From the NCBI GenBank assembly GCA_963749515.1, contig CAVVMR010000002.1, forward strand, positions 137,002 through 201,001: DNA of 64,000 nt, written 5' to 3'. The stretch comes from Gaiellasilicea sp963749515. GTDB taxonomy: Bacteria > Actinomycetota > Thermoleophilia > Gaiellales > Gaiellaceae. The notes below the pieces were generated by a model. It did not search any database and was not told the origin of the DNA. It saw only the letters and a list, made by a program, of their open reading frames with translations. Both the position numbers and the translations under genes were made by a program. Positions 49,416 through 58,312 of the stretch are shown one piece after another; position 1 is the stretch's first letter; every line of letters starts with the position of its first letter.

Positions 49416-50357
49416 TCAGCGCAGGTCTTTGTTCGACTCCATGTCGAACCACATCGCGAACAGCGTGAACTGGCTGCCCGAGATCAGGAGCAGTGCGACG
49501 AGGACGATGGTCGGCGTCGTGATCTCGTTGCCCTTCAGGCGCAGGATGACCTCGATCAGACCAAGCACGAGGCCGACGAGGGTCATCAGGATCCCGAGCG
49601 CATAGAAGAAGACGAGGGGGTGGAAGTCGCGGATCACGTACTTCTCTCGCAGCCGCCAGAAGAAGCCTTTCAGCAGCAGCCACGAGATCCGCGGGACGAC
49701 CTTGCGCAGCTTGATCCCCGACTGCTCGCCGACGCCGTACACCGGTCGTGACGGGAAGTCGCGGACACGGGCGTTCCAGACGTTGAGGTGCACGAGCATG
49801 TCGTTCGGAAAGCCGTAGCCGCGGTAGATCCGCTGCAGGTCGAGCTGCGCGAGCATCGGGCGCGCGATCGCGGTGTAGCCCGTCTGCGAGTCGGCGACGT
49901 GCCAGTAGCCGGAGGCGACCTTCGTCAGGAGCGAGAGGATCGCGTTGCCGAGGTAGCGCGTCCGCGGGATCAGCTTCCACGCCTCGCCCGTGACGAGGCG
50001 ATTCGCCTTCGCGTAGTCCACGTCCCCGCGCGCGACCGGCTCGACGAGCGTGAGCAGGTCGGCGGGATCCATCTGGTTGTCGGCGGCCATCACGCAGACG
50101 ACGTCGAGCCCCTCCTCGAGCGCCCGCTCGTAGCCGCTCACGATCGCGGCGCCGACACCGCCGTTCCGCTCACGCGTCACGATCTCGACGCGCGGGTCCG
50201 CAAGCGCGCGCACCGCGTCCGCGGTCCCGTCCGTCGAGGCGTCGTCGACGACGAGGATCCGGTCGACGAACTCGGGGATGCCGCCGAGCGTCGTCCCGAT
50301 CAGCCGCTCCTCGTCGCGGGCGGGGACGACGACGGCGACGCGCTTCCCGTCGACCAT
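49416..50357 (-). CDS. GT2 polyprenyl-phosphate sugar synthase with two C-terminal membrane helices
   Basis: 313 residues. RVAVVVPARDEERLIGTTLG, VVDDASTDGTADAVRAL near 37, NGGVGAAIVSGYERALEEGL near 65 and VMAADNQMDPADLL near 90, where ADNQMDP replaces the usual DxDxQHxP. ADSQTGYTAIARPMLAQL near 145 follows. Two hydrophobic helices at about 245-300 anchor the protein. It probably makes undecaprenyl-phosphate-sugar for GT-C enzymes. Part of the leftward operon 52144-49416 with an epimerase and a Wzz-like gene. Confidence 0.88.
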   Translation of the reverse strand: MVDGKRVAVVVPARDEERLIGTTLGGIPEFVDRILVVDDASTDGTADAVRALADPRVEIVTRERNGGVGAAIVSGYERALEEGLDVVCVMAADNQMDPADLLTLVEPVARGDVDYAKANRLVTGEAWKLIPRTRYLGNAILSLLTKVASGYWHVADSQTGYTAIARPMLAQLDLQRIYRGYGFPNDMLVHLNVWNARVRDFPSRPVYGVGEQSGIKLRKVVPRISWLLLKGFFWRLREKYVIRDFHPLVFFYALGILMTLVGLVLGLIEVILRLKGNEITTPTIVLVALLLISGSQFTLFAMWFDMESNKDLR

Positions 50358-50360
50358 GGC

Positions 50361-51233
50361 TTACGCGGTGCGGTTGTTGCGGCGCGCGAGGAATGGGTCG
50401 GCGAGGAGCGCCGCCACGCAGCCCAGCAGGAGGCCGATCAGGCCGCCGACGAGCGCCCCGTTGCGGCCGCTGCGCGCGGTTGTCTTGGCGGCCGCGGCAG
50501 GCTCGACGACCTGCGCCTTCTCCACGTTCTCGGCAAGTGCGAGCTGCTGCCGCACGTCCGACTGGAGGTCGAGCAGCTGGCCGCGCCGCGCCTGCGCGTT
50601 GTCGAGCGAGCTGACCAGAACGAGCTTGTCGAGCGCGCTGAGGCCGTCCTCGTTCACGGCCTGCTCGAGCTGCGCAATGCGTGGCACGAGCGTGTCCAGC
50701 TGATCCTGAATCGAGTCGAGCTGGTCGTTGAAGGACGTGATCTTGGTGTCGACATACTGCGCCGAGGTCCGCGCAATCACTTCCTTCGCGAGCGCGTCGG
50801 CGGCGCGCTCGGCCTTGCGCGGCTGCGCCGCGATCACCTTGATCGTCACGAGCGGCGCTCCGGTCGGCCGCGCGCCGGGCCCGGAGGCGCCGACGGTCGC
50901 CGAGCTCACCTTGCCGCGCAGGGAGCGCACCGGTAGGTCGGCCGCGTTCGCCGCCTTCCGCAGCGCACTCTCGGAGCGGATGATCTCGGAGACCGCGCGC
51001 GGGTTCGTGAGGAAGCTCTGCACGGGCGCGCCCCCGTTCGGCGAGAACGGCTGGCCCATCGCGACCAGCGTCTCCGCCTCGTAGACCTTGCCGCCGCCGA
51101 GAGCGAGCGCGAAGCCGACGACGAGTCCGAGCACGATCCCGAGAACGGGGAGCCACCAGCGGGCGGCGATCCGCTCCCAGACCGAGCGAAGGTCGACTTC
51201 CTGCTCGGCGTCGGCGTCTTTGGGCGTATTCAC
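50361..51233 (-). CDS. Wzz-like chain-length regulator / capsular biosynthesis protein
   Basis: 290 residues from GTG 51233 (GTGA overlap). VDLRSVWERIAARWWLPVLG leads into the first membrane helix. The outer part contains AETLVAMGQPFSPNGGAPVQ and a long coiled coil (SFNDQLDSIQDQLDTLVPRI near 175), then a second helix GALVGGLIGLLLGCVAALLA near 265. There is no cytoplasmic kinase domain. It should set polymer length in Wzx/Wzy-type synthesis. Confidence 0.88.
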   Translation of the reverse strand: MNTPKDADAEQEVDLRSVWERIAARWWLPVLGIVLGLVVGFALALGGGKVYEAETLVAMGQPFSPNGGAPVQSFLTNPRAVSEIIRSESALRKAANAADLPVRSLRGKVSSATVGASGPGARPTGAPLVTIKVIAAQPRKAERAADALAKEVIARTSAQYVDTKITSFNDQLDSIQDQLDTLVPRIAQLEQAVNEDGLSALDKLVLVSSLDNAQARRGQLLDLQSDVRQQLALAENVEKAQVVEPAAAAKTTARSGRNGALVGGLIGLLLGCVAALLADPFLARRNNRTA

Positions 51234-52144
51234 GCGGGCGACTCTACCGCCGCCCACTCCCATTGGGCCCTCAACCCGTCCTCCAGGGACGTAATCGGCT
51301 CCCAGCCGAGGTCGTTCCTGATCCGCGTCGTGTCCGCCTTCGTCCGGCGCTGGTCGCCCTCGACCGCCGCGCGACGCTCTACCTCCAGGCTCCGGCCGGA
51401 GATGCGCTCGAGCATCGCGATCGTCTCGTTCATCGTCGCCTCCTGGCCGCCGCCGACGTTGTAGACCGAGCCCGGCGCCGCTTCCTCCATCGCGAGCATG
51501 CTTGCCGCAACGACGTCGCCGACGTACGTGAAGCTCCGGCTCTGCTCGCCGTCGCCGTAAAGCGTGAACGGACGGCCCTCGATGAGAGCCCCGACGACAC
51601 GCGGGAACGCCATGTCCGGCCGCTGCCGCGGGCCGTAGGCGTTGAAGTAGCGAAGGACGACCGCGTCGAGCCCGAAGCTCCGCCCGGACGCTCGCGCGAG
51701 GTGCTCGCAGGCCAGCTTCGTGATTCCGTACGGGGAGAGTGGCCGCGGTGGCGTCTCCTCGGGCGTCGGGTACTGCTCGGCCTCACCGTAGATCGACGAC
51801 GAGGAGGCGAAGACGACACGCGCACCTCCGAGTGCCGCGGCCTCGAAGACGCGCTGGCTCGCGAGCACGTTCCGCTCGACGTAGAGCGGGAAGACGTCAC
51901 CGAAGCTGCGGACGCCGGGCTGGCCGGCGAGGTGGAAGACGCCGTCCCAGGCGGTGAAGTCGAGCTCGTCGTGGGCCAGGTCGAGCCGGCGGACGTCGAG
52001 CCCGCTCGCGTTCCGCTCCTTCACAGCCGGGTCGTAGTAGTCGGTGAACGAGTCGATGCCGAGCACCTCGTGGCCCGCACTCTGGAGCGCTTCCGCGAGG
52101 TGCGAGCCGATGAAACCGGCGGCTCCGGTGACGACGTATCTCAT
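51230..52144 (-). CDS. NAD-dependent UDP-hexose / UDP-uronate 4-epimerase-type enzyme
   Basis: 304 residues. YVVTGAAGFIGSHLAEALQS is the cofactor loop. VFHLAGQPGVRSFGDVFPLY near 70, FASSSSIYGEAEQYPTPEET near 112 and SPYGITKLACEHLARASGRS near 138 (Tyr and Lys) follow. RYFNAYGPRQRPDMAFPRVV near 165 is the pattern of UDP-glucuronate or UDP-GalNAc-type 4-epimerases. The precise substrate cannot be settled. First gene of the operon with the Wzz-like and GT2 genes; divergent from a GT-C-like gene. Confidence 0.88.
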   Translation of the reverse strand: MRYVVTGAAGFIGSHLAEALQSAGHEVLGIDSFTDYYDPAVKERNASGLDVRRLDLAHDELDFTAWDGVFHLAGQPGVRSFGDVFPLYVERNVLASQRVFEAAALGGARVVFASSSSIYGEAEQYPTPEETPPRPLSPYGITKLACEHLARASGRSFGLDAVVLRYFNAYGPRQRPDMAFPRVVGALIEGRPFTLYGDGEQSRSFTYVGDVVAASMLAMEEAAPGSVYNVGGGQEATMNETIAMLERISGRSLEVERRAAVEGDQRRTKADTTRIRNDLGWEPITSLEDGLRAQWEWAAVESPA

Positions 52145-52176
52145 AGGCTTGGCGGCGTCATCGCTCGGACGCTACC

Positions 52177-53730
52177 TTGAACGCCCGCCTTCTCGCGGCG
52201 CTCGCACTCGCGCTCTCCGGGGGTGCGGCGCTCGCTCTGCCGGCGCTCTGGTGGGAGCCGCTGCACCTCGACGAGGCGATCACGATCGACTACGCCGAAC
52301 GGTCGTACGCGTCGATCGTCAGCGACGTGTTCCTCGACCGCGGCGGCGCACCGCTCCACTTCTTCATCGAGCACGTGACCCTCTCCGTCCCGGGCGGGAT
52401 CGAGGGACTTCGGCTCCCCTCGCTCGTGTGCTTCCTCCTCTCGCTCGTCCTCGCGGCCGCGCTCGCGCGCGAGCTGGCCGGAAACTCGGCCGGATTCCTC
52501 ACACCGCTCCTGCTCGCCGTCGCACCGCTCGGCGTCTCGCTCGCCACCTTCGCACGCATGTACTCCCTCTTTGTCGCCGCGGTGCTCGCGGCGACGCTCC
52601 TGGCGTTGCGCGCGGCCAGGACCGGGAGGCGCAGCGACTGGATCCTGGCGGGAGCGGTCATAGGCGCCCTCGTCTACGTCCATCCGATCGCGCCGCTGTA
52701 CTGCGCCCTCGCAGCAGCCACCGGCCTGATCGTCGCCGGCCGGCGGCCCCGAGCGCTGTTCCACCAGGCTTGGCCCGGCGCCGCGGTCGCGGTCGCTGTC
52801 GCCGCGCCATATGCCTACGCCCTCGCGACACTCCGGTCGCGCTACGACGTCAGCTTCGAGAGCGGGCGGCTGCGCACGACAGCCGGCCGCTCGGTGCCCG
52901 AGGAGGCGCTGCACGCCTTCACCCCCGGCGGCACCGTCGGTGCGCTCGTGCTGCTCGCGCTCGTGCTTGTGGGTCTGGCGTCGCTGGCCCGCGGGACGCC
53001 ACGGATCGCAATCGTGCTCGCGCTCTGGCTTGCCCTCCCCGTCCTCTTTTTCACACTCGTGCCGTCGTCGACCCGCTTCTTCGGGCGCTACCTGGCTCCC
53101 GCCGAGCCGGCGTTCTACCTCCTCGTCGCCGCGGGCTGCCTGACGATCGCCAGGCGCCGGCTGCTCGTCGCCTCGGCTCTCGCCGCCGGCGTCGTTGCGC
53201 TCTCAGTCTCCGAACGGGTCGACCACCTGCGGACCGTCCACGACCTCGGGCTCCGCGGGCTCGCCTCGGCCGTCGACGGCGAGGGGATCCTCTTCTCCTC
53301 GACGGGCACCCCGGTGTCGGACCGGCCGCCCGAGCTGCTCGACGACTACCTCGGCCTCGAGGGACTCGCATCGCAGCGTGTCGAGGAGCTGCCCGGGATC
53401 GATCTCCGCTTCGAGCCCGACGTCGAGCAGAACGGCCGGGCGAACGTTGCGGCCTTCGTCGCGACAGGCGAGAGAGGCCGTGGGCTCTGGATCTTTCGAG
53501 GTCCGGAGCGTCGCGTGACGAGGGCCATCCGGCGGCTCGGGGACGACGCCGAGCTCGTCGCGGACCGACAGTCGCCGACGCTGCTCCTCATCCGATCCCG
53601 CGGGCCTGCCGCACCGCCCGCGCTGATCGAGCAGGGCATCCGCGCCCGCACCGCGTGGACGCTCAACTCACCCGCCGACCGCTGGACGACCCTGCTGCTC
53701 GAGCTCGGCCGCTCCGCAAGGCCGGGCTAG
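52177..53730 (+). CDS. GT-C-like membrane glycosyltransferase
   Basis: 517 residues from TTG 52177. The first outer loop has PLHLDEAITIDYAERSYASI with the DE motif of GT39/ArnT-like enzymes, followed by GGAPLHFFIEHVTLSVPGGI. About ten helices run to about residue 345, with LDRWT-type soluble tail after. The start is uncertain: no good hexamer or ribosome site is next to the TTG. It shares a CTAG stop with the convergent methyltransferase gene. Confidence 0.75.
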   Translation: MNARLLAALALALSGGAALALPALWWEPLHLDEAITIDYAERSYASIVSDVFLDRGGAPLHFFIEHVTLSVPGGIEGLRLPSLVCFLLSLVLAAALARELAGNSAGFLTPLLLAVAPLGVSLATFARMYSLFVAAVLAATLLALRAARTGRRSDWILAGAVIGALVYVHPIAPLYCALAAATGLIVAGRRPRALFHQAWPGAAVAVAVAAPYAYALATLRSRYDVSFESGRLRTTAGRSVPEEALHAFTPGGTVGALVLLALVLVGLASLARGTPRIAIVLALWLALPVLFFTLVPSSTRFFGRYLAPAEPAFYLLVAAGCLTIARRRLLVASALAAGVVALSVSERVDHLRTVHDLGLRGLASAVDGEGILFSSTGTPVSDRPPELLDDYLGLEGLASQRVEELPGIDLRFEPDVEQNGRANVAAFVATGERGRGLWIFRGPERRVTRAIRRLGDDAELVADRQSPTLLLIRSRGPAAPPALIEQGIRARTAWTLNSPADRWTTLLLELGRSARPG

Positions 53731-54473
53731 GCCCGAGCTTCGACCAGCAGGATGTCGCCGACGCGGTGCGACGGCAGGGCGTCGTCGACCGTGTTCAGCA
53801 GGCGCTGGACGACACGTGGCGCACCCGTGACGTGGAAGCGGAACGTCTCCGTGCGCAGGATCTCGAAGCCCGCCGCACGGAGTAGCCCCTCGAACTCTCC
53901 CCTCCCGAACGAGCGGTGCGGGAACTGGACCTTGCGGCGCCGGCCGCGCAACCCAAGTAGTCGGACGGCCGCAGCTCGCGGAGCGTTCAGCACCTGCGAG
54001 AGACGAGCAGCCGAGTTGTCCGTCGAGATGACCAGGGTTCCTCCGGGCTGAAGCACGCGGTGCAGCTCGCGAAGCGCCAACGGCGGGTCGAGGACGTGCT
54101 CGATCGCCTGGGTGCAGAGGACGACGTCGAAATGGCCCTCTGCGAACGGAAGCGCCTCGAGGTTCGCGCGCACGAGCTCGGCCTCCACCCCGGCCGCTCC
54201 CGCGGCAGCGGCCGCCGTTCGCAGGATCGAGTCGGCGATGTCGATGCCGACGACGCGAGCCGGCACCGCGCCCAGCGTCGGAAGCGCCGCGAGGTAGCGC
54301 CCGTCACCGCATCCCGCATCGAGCAGCGACGCGCACGGGAGCGTCGACGCGAGTGCGGCCGAAACACAGGTGAACTTGCGGTCGATCGGATCGGGTGGCC
54401 CGGGCGGAACCGCGTACTCGAGCTCCCCGCGCCGCTCGTAGACGTCCCGCAGTTCGTCCGAAGGACCGCTCAC
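53727..54473 (-). CDS. class I SAM-dependent methyltransferase
   Basis: 248 residues from GTG 54473. CASLLDAGCGDGRYLAALPT near 48 is motif I; VVGIDIADSILRTAAAAAGA next; FDVVLCTQAIEHVLDPPLAL near 118; LQPGGTLVISTDNSAARLSQ near 145. The last 60 residues (RSFGRGEFEGLLRAAGFEIL) are the usual C-terminal subdomain. Last gene of the operon 57170-53727, 7 bases after the ATP-grasp gene. Confidence 0.88.
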   Translation of the reverse strand: MSGPSDELRDVYERRGELEYAVPPGPPDPIDRKFTCVSAALASTLPCASLLDAGCGDGRYLAALPTLGAVPARVVGIDIADSILRTAAAAAGAAGVEAELVRANLEALPFAEGHFDVVLCTQAIEHVLDPPLALRELHRVLQPGGTLVISTDNSAARLSQVLNAPRAAAVRLLGLRGRRRKVQFPHRSFGRGEFEGLLRAAGFEILRTETFRFHVTGAPRVVQRLLNTVDDALPSHRVGDILLVEARA

Positions 54474-54480
54474 GCTTCGT

Positions 54481-55488
54481 TCATGCGTCGCCGGGCTCGC
54501 CGGCGACAGGCTCCGGCATGTCCTCCGCGAAGGGGACGAGGGTGCCGCCGCCGTCGGTCGTCAGGCACAGATGGGAGAAGAAGCGGGTCATCAGCACTCC
54601 CGCGCGGAACTCACCCAGGGTCGGCTCGGGCCGCTCGCCGTTCGCGAGCTGCAGTGCGAGCTCCGGATACCGGCTTCCGGCGGCGAGCGGCAGCGGGAAG
54701 GCACCGCCGAAGCGCGGATTGACGTCGGTCACCGGCAGTGCCCCGTCGGGCTCCCGGAAGCACTGGATGTTCGCCGGCCCGACGATCCCGACGGTCTCCG
54801 CGACCTTCCGGGCGTGCTCGATCAGCTCCCAGTCCTTGATCGACGCTCCCTTGATCGACTCGCCGCCCTTCGACTGGATCATCGTGCGCGGGATCGCGTT
54901 CAGACAGTTGCTCTCGAAGTCGCAGAAGACGTCGACGGAGAACTCCTCGCCCTGGCACTGCTCCTGCACGAACGAGTCGACCGTCGTATAGCCGAGGAAG
55001 AAGTCGAGCTCCGCACGGTCACTCGCCCGGTAGATGTGCCGCGAGCCAAATCCTTCGCGCACCTTCACGAGCAGCGGGTAGCGCGCGTCGTCGGGCACAT
55101 CGGCGGGCAACCAGCTGCACGGGCTCGCAATCCCGTTCGCCTCGAAGAAGCGGTGCGCCTCGTACTTGTCGCCCATCGTCCGGCAGACCTCCGGCTCGGG
55201 CACGAGCGTCAGCGCGGGAGCGAGCGCGTCGCGCGACTGCGCGAGCAGCATCTGGTCGAGGTCCGTCAGCGGCACGATCAGCCTGACGTCGTGCTCGGCG
55301 ACGAGAGCTGCGAGCGTCGGGATGTAGCCCGGGCTGTCGACGCGCGGCACAAGCGCAAACGCATCGGCGTGGTAGAGCGCGGGCGCCATCGAGTCGGCAT
55401 CGGTGGCGATCGTCTTCGCACCGGCGCGTCCGAAGGCGGAGACGATGTCGACGCGCTGGCCGGCGCAGGTGAAGAGAACCGCAGTCAC
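54481..55488 (-). CDS. ATP-grasp ligase (carbamoyl-phosphate synthase-like fold)
   Basis: 335 residues from GTG 55488. The pre-ATP domain begins AVLFTCAGQRVDIVSAFGRA with the GQR nucleotide-end loop. ATP-grasp landmarks follow: VCRTMGDKYEAHRFFEANGI near 105 (DK), YPLLVKVREGFGSRHIYRAS near 137 (VKxxxGxGSxxI), VQEQCQGEEFSVDVFCDFES near 170 (EExxVD) and LPVTDVNPRFGGAFPLPLAA near 248 (DVNPRFGG, Mg ligands). Similar enzymes join an amino acid or amine to a carboxylate, for example on a uronic acid. Its position in a priming-transferase operon suggests glycan amidation; that is inference. Confidence 0.86.
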   Translation of the reverse strand: MTAVLFTCAGQRVDIVSAFGRAGAKTIATDADSMAPALYHADAFALVPRVDSPGYIPTLAALVAEHDVRLIVPLTDLDQMLLAQSRDALAPALTLVPEPEVCRTMGDKYEAHRFFEANGIASPCSWLPADVPDDARYPLLVKVREGFGSRHIYRASDRAELDFFLGYTTVDSFVQEQCQGEEFSVDVFCDFESNCLNAIPRTMIQSKGGESIKGASIKDWELIEHARKVAETVGIVGPANIQCFREPDGALPVTDVNPRFGGAFPLPLAAGSRYPELALQLANGERPEPTLGEFRAGVLMTRFFSHLCLTTDGGGTLVPFAEDMPEPVAGEPGDA

Positions 55489-55497
55489 CCGCCGAGG

Positions 55498-56076
55498 TTA
55501 GCCCTTCCAGCCGCCGGTTTCGCCCTTGTAGGTGCCGCCGAGGAGCGCGAGCGGTGTTCGCAGGATGATCAGCAGGTCGGTGAGCGGCGAGCGGTGCTCG
55601 ACGTACCAGACGTCCAGCTCGATCCGCTCGTCCCAGGAGAGCGATGCGCGGCCGTGGATCTGCGCCCAGCCCGTGATCCCCGGCAGGACGTCGAGCCGCC
55701 TCCGCTGGCGCTCGGAGTACTTCTCGACCTGATAGCGCAGCGTCGGTCGCGGGCCGATCACGCTCATCTCCCCGCGTACGACGTTCCAGAGCTGCGGCAG
55801 CTCGTCGAGCGAGGTGCGGCGGAGGAAGCGGCCGACGCGTGTGATCCGGCTGTCGCCGCGGTCGACCGCGTAGCCCGCTCCCTTCGTCTCGGCGCCGACG
55901 ACCATCGTCCGCAGCTTCAGCAACTCGAAGTCCTGCCCGTCCTTGCCGACACGGGTCTGCTTGAAGAGCACCGGCCCGCCGTCGCCGAGCTTCACGGCAA
56001 GCGCAGCGAGCGCGAGGACAGGGCTCGCGATTGCGAGACCGGTGCCGGCGATCGCGACGTCGAGCGTCCGGTTCAG
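55498..56076 (-). CDS. short sugar-1-phosphate transferase, PglC type; probable CTG start
   Basis: 192 residues. Begins LNRTLDVAIAGTGLAIASPV, the re-entrant helix of monotopic enzymes. GPVLFKQTRVGKDGQDFELL near 37, SRITRVGRFLRRTSLDELPQ near 80 with the catalytic Asp-Glu, RGEMSVIGPRPTLRYQVEKY near 105 and LPGITGWAQIHGRASLSWDE near 130 follow. The start is CTG 56076 in a CTGA overlap with the upstream stop; GGAGG (56088-56084) lies 7 bases before it. An in-frame GTG at 56100 lacks a ribosome site and would add a glycine-rich run. The 967-codon open frame through 58401 is not a gene. Confidence 0.88.
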   Translation of the reverse strand: MNRTLDVAIAGTGLAIASPVLALAALAVKLGDGGPVLFKQTRVGKDGQDFELLKLRTMVVGAETKGAGYAVDRGDSRITRVGRFLRRTSLDELPQLWNVVRGEMSVIGPRPTLRYQVEKYSERQRRRLDVLPGITGWAQIHGRASLSWDERIELDVWYVEHRSPLTDLLIILRTPLALLGGTYKGETGGWKG

Positions 56077-57170
56077 CGCGTGCCCTCCGCCGCCTCCCAC
56101 GTCGCGGGCACGCCGCGGCGGAGGTAGTTCCAGAGCGCGACGACGGTGGCCCACGTCACGAGCGCGTAGTAGCGGGCGATCCCGACGCCGAGCAGCGCGG
56201 CCGCGATCAACACCAGCTGAGCGCCGAGCACGACCTGGTAGACGAGCCCCTCGCCGACCAGCGCGAGCGACGTCGCGAGCAGGACGACGTGGAGCACGCC
56301 GCTGCCGTAACGGAGGATCCGGTGCGAGATCACCTCCACCAGGTAGCCGAACGGGAGGCGCTTCAGCATCGAGCCGCGCAGGGTGATCTCCCAGCAGTGC
56401 TCGAACATGCGCACCTTGCGCCGGTACTCGCTCTCGTTCGACGGCGTCGGCTTCTCGGAGGCGCGTGCGGCGGGCTCGTAGACGGCGCGGCGGCCGGCCT
56501 GGACCATGCGGTACGGGAACGCGAGGTCGTGCCCCCACTTCGGGTCCACCTCGATGTAGTCGGAGCGCCGCACCGCGTAGATCGAGCCGTTGCCGCCGGT
56601 GACCGAGCCGAGCCGCGACTCCGCCTCGCGCTGCACCATCTCGTAGCGCCAGTACAGGCCCTCGCGGTTGGAGCCGTCGGCCGCCTCGAGCACGAGCTGC
56701 CCGCAGACGTATGCCACGTCGGGATCGGCGAAGTTGGCGACGAGCCGGCGCAGCGCGTCCGGGGCCCAGGTCGCATTGGCGTCGGAGAAGGCGACGATCT
56801 CGCCGGACGTCTCGCGCACGGCCCGGTTCTGGGCCGCGACCTTGCCGCCGCGCGGATTGACGATCAGGCGCACGCGCTCCCCGAAGCGCTCCACGAGCTC
56901 GTGCGTCCGGTCGGTCGAGGCGTCCGAGGTGACGACGAGCTCGAGCTTGTCGGCCGGGTAGTCGAGCGCGAGCAGGTTCTCGAGCCGGCGCTCGATCACC
57001 GGCTCCTCGTTGTACGCAGCGACGATCACGGTCACCGCCGGCTCGATGCCGGCCTTCCGCACCGCCCTCGTCCGCACGCGGGCGAGCGCGGCGGCGCCGA
57101 GCGGGTAGAGCACGTGTGTCCAGAGGAGCGCGACCAGCGTCAGCCAGAACAGCGCTTTCAGAGCGAGCAC
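56073..57170 (-). CDS. membrane GT2 glycosyltransferase (BcsA/IcaA-like layout)
   Basis: 365 residues from GTG 57170. One N-terminal helix (LKALFWLTLVALLWTHVLYP), then the GT domain: VTVIVAAYNEEPVIERRLEN near 48, TSDASTDRTHELVERFG near 80, GEIVAFSDANATWAPDALRR near 122 (SDAN for DxD), and GSVTGGNGSIYAVRRSDYIE near 182. Three C-terminal helices from about 280. It resembles processive or membrane-anchored GT2 enzymes. TAGACT (57184-57179) lies 8 bases before the GTG. First gene of the operon GT2 - PglC-type - ATP-grasp - methyltransferase. Confidence 0.88.
   Translation of the reverse strand: MLALKALFWLTLVALLWTHVLYPLGAAALARVRTRAVRKAGIEPAVTVIVAAYNEEPVIERRLENLLALDYPADKLELVVTSDASTDRTHELVERFGERVRLIVNPRGGKVAAQNRAVRETSGEIVAFSDANATWAPDALRRLVANFADPDVAYVCGQLVLEAADGSNREGLYWRYEMVQREAESRLGSVTGGNGSIYAVRRSDYIEVDPKWGHDLAFPYRMVQAGRRAVYEPAARASEKPTPSNESEYRRKVRMFEHCWEITLRGSMLKRLPFGYLVEVISHRILRYGSGVLHVVLLATSLALVGEGLVYQVVLGAQLVLIAAALLGVGIARYYALVTWATVVALWNYLRRGVPATWEAAEGTR
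56084..56088 (-). promoter_or_regulatory. ribosome site supporting the CTG start at 56076
   Basis: GGAGG on the minus strand with a 7-base spacer to CTG 56076-56074. It lies inside the last codons of the GT2 gene. Confidence 0.5.
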
Positions 57171-57178
57171 AGTGACCG

Positions 57179-57204
57179 AGTCTAGCCCCGGCACTCTGTA
57201 CGCT
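57179..57204. promoter_or_regulatory. divergent leaderless promoters (GT2 operon / wecB)
   Basis: TAGACT on the minus strand (57184-57179) is 8 bases before GTG 57170. TGTACGCT on the plus strand, hexamer TACGCT 57199-57204, is 6 bases before ATG 57211, the same hexamer and spacing as at 19285. Confidence 0.5.
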
Positions 57205-57210
57205 CCCGCG

Positions 57211-58308
57211 ATGCCGGCGGGCGCCCGACACATCACGTTCGTGGTCGGCGCGCGCCCGAACTTCATGAAGGCCGCGCCCGTTCACCGCGCGCTGCAGGAG
57301 GCCGGAGCAGAGGTCACGCTCGTGCACACCGGCCAGCACTACGACGCGGAGATGTCCGACGTCTTCCTCAACCAGCTCGGCCTGCCCAAGCCCGACGTGT
57401 TCCTCGGCGTCGGGTCGGGCACGCATGGCCAGCAGACCGCGAAGGCGCTCGTCGGGATCGAGGAGGTGCTGCTCGAGCGGCGGCCCGACCTGGTCGTCGT
57501 GCCGGGCGACGTGAACTCGACGCTCGCCGGCGCGCTCGCCGCGGTGAAGCTCGACATCCCGATCGCACACCTCGAAGCCGGGCTGCGCAGCTACGACAAC
57601 CGGATGCCGGAAGAGCACAACCGGCTGCTCACCGACCACCTGAGCAGCATCCTCCTCGTCCACTCCGAGAGCGCGCTCGACAACCTCGCCGCCGAGGGGA
57701 TCGACCTCGAGAAGGCGCACTTCGTCGGCAACACGATGATCGACTCCGTCTTCGCGCACGTCGACGCAGGCCGCGCCGAGAAGCCCTGGGAGGAGCTCGG
57801 AGTCGAACCCGGCGGGTACGGGCTCGTGACGCTGCACCGGCCGGCCCTCGTGGACGATCCCGCCCTTCTGACTGCGACGGTCGAAGGTCTGAAAGGACTC
57901 GCGGCGACGTATCCGATCGTCTTCCCGGTGCACCCGCGCACGCGGCAGCACCTGGTCGAGCTCGGGCTCGAGTCGGGCTTGCCCGAGGCGAGGGTCCTGC
58001 TCAGTCCTCCGCTCGGCTATCTGGCCTTCCTCGGACTGCAGGCCGAAGCCGCCTTCCTGCTCACCGACTCGGGCGGCGTGCAGGAGGAGACCTCCGCGCT
58101 CGGCGTCCGCTGCTTCACGCTTCGCGACTCGACGGAGAGGCCCGTCACCGTCGAGCTCGGCACGAACACGGTGCTCGGCGCGCGGCCCGACCGGATCGCC
58201 GAGATCCCGTCGCTCCTGACTCAGGCGCACCCCGCGCGGGAGATCCCGCTCTGGGACGGGGCCGCCGGCCCGCGCGCGGCCGAGGTGCTCCTCCGCGCGT
58301 TCGGCTAA
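57211..58308 (+). CDS. wecB: UDP-N-acetylglucosamine 2-epimerase (non-hydrolysing)
   Basis: 365 residues. FVVGARPNFMKAAPVHRALQ, VLVHTGQHYD-type LVHTGQHYDAEMSDVFLNQL near 37, PDLVVVPGDVNSTLAGALAA near 92, PIAHLEAGLRSYDNRMPEEH near 115 (family hallmark) and FLLTDSGGVQEETSALGVRC near 285 define the enzyme. It converts UDP-GlcNAc to UDP-ManNAc. The ATG at 57211 follows from the TACGCT promoter. The dehydrogenase for ManNAcA is not in the window. Four bases upstream of a GT-C-like gene. Confidence 0.93.
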   Translation: MPAGARHITFVVGARPNFMKAAPVHRALQEAGAEVTLVHTGQHYDAEMSDVFLNQLGLPKPDVFLGVGSGTHGQQTAKALVGIEEVLLERRPDLVVVPGDVNSTLAGALAAVKLDIPIAHLEAGLRSYDNRMPEEHNRLLTDHLSSILLVHSESALDNLAAEGIDLEKAHFVGNTMIDSVFAHVDAGRAEKPWEELGVEPGGYGLVTLHRPALVDDPALLTATVEGLKGLAATYPIVFPVHPRTRQHLVELGLESGLPEARVLLSPPLGYLAFLGLQAEAAFLLTDSGGVQEETSALGVRCFTLRDSTERPVTVELGTNTVLGARPDRIAEIPSLLTQAHPAREIPLWDGAAGPRAAEVLLRAFG

Positions 58309-58312
58309 AGAG

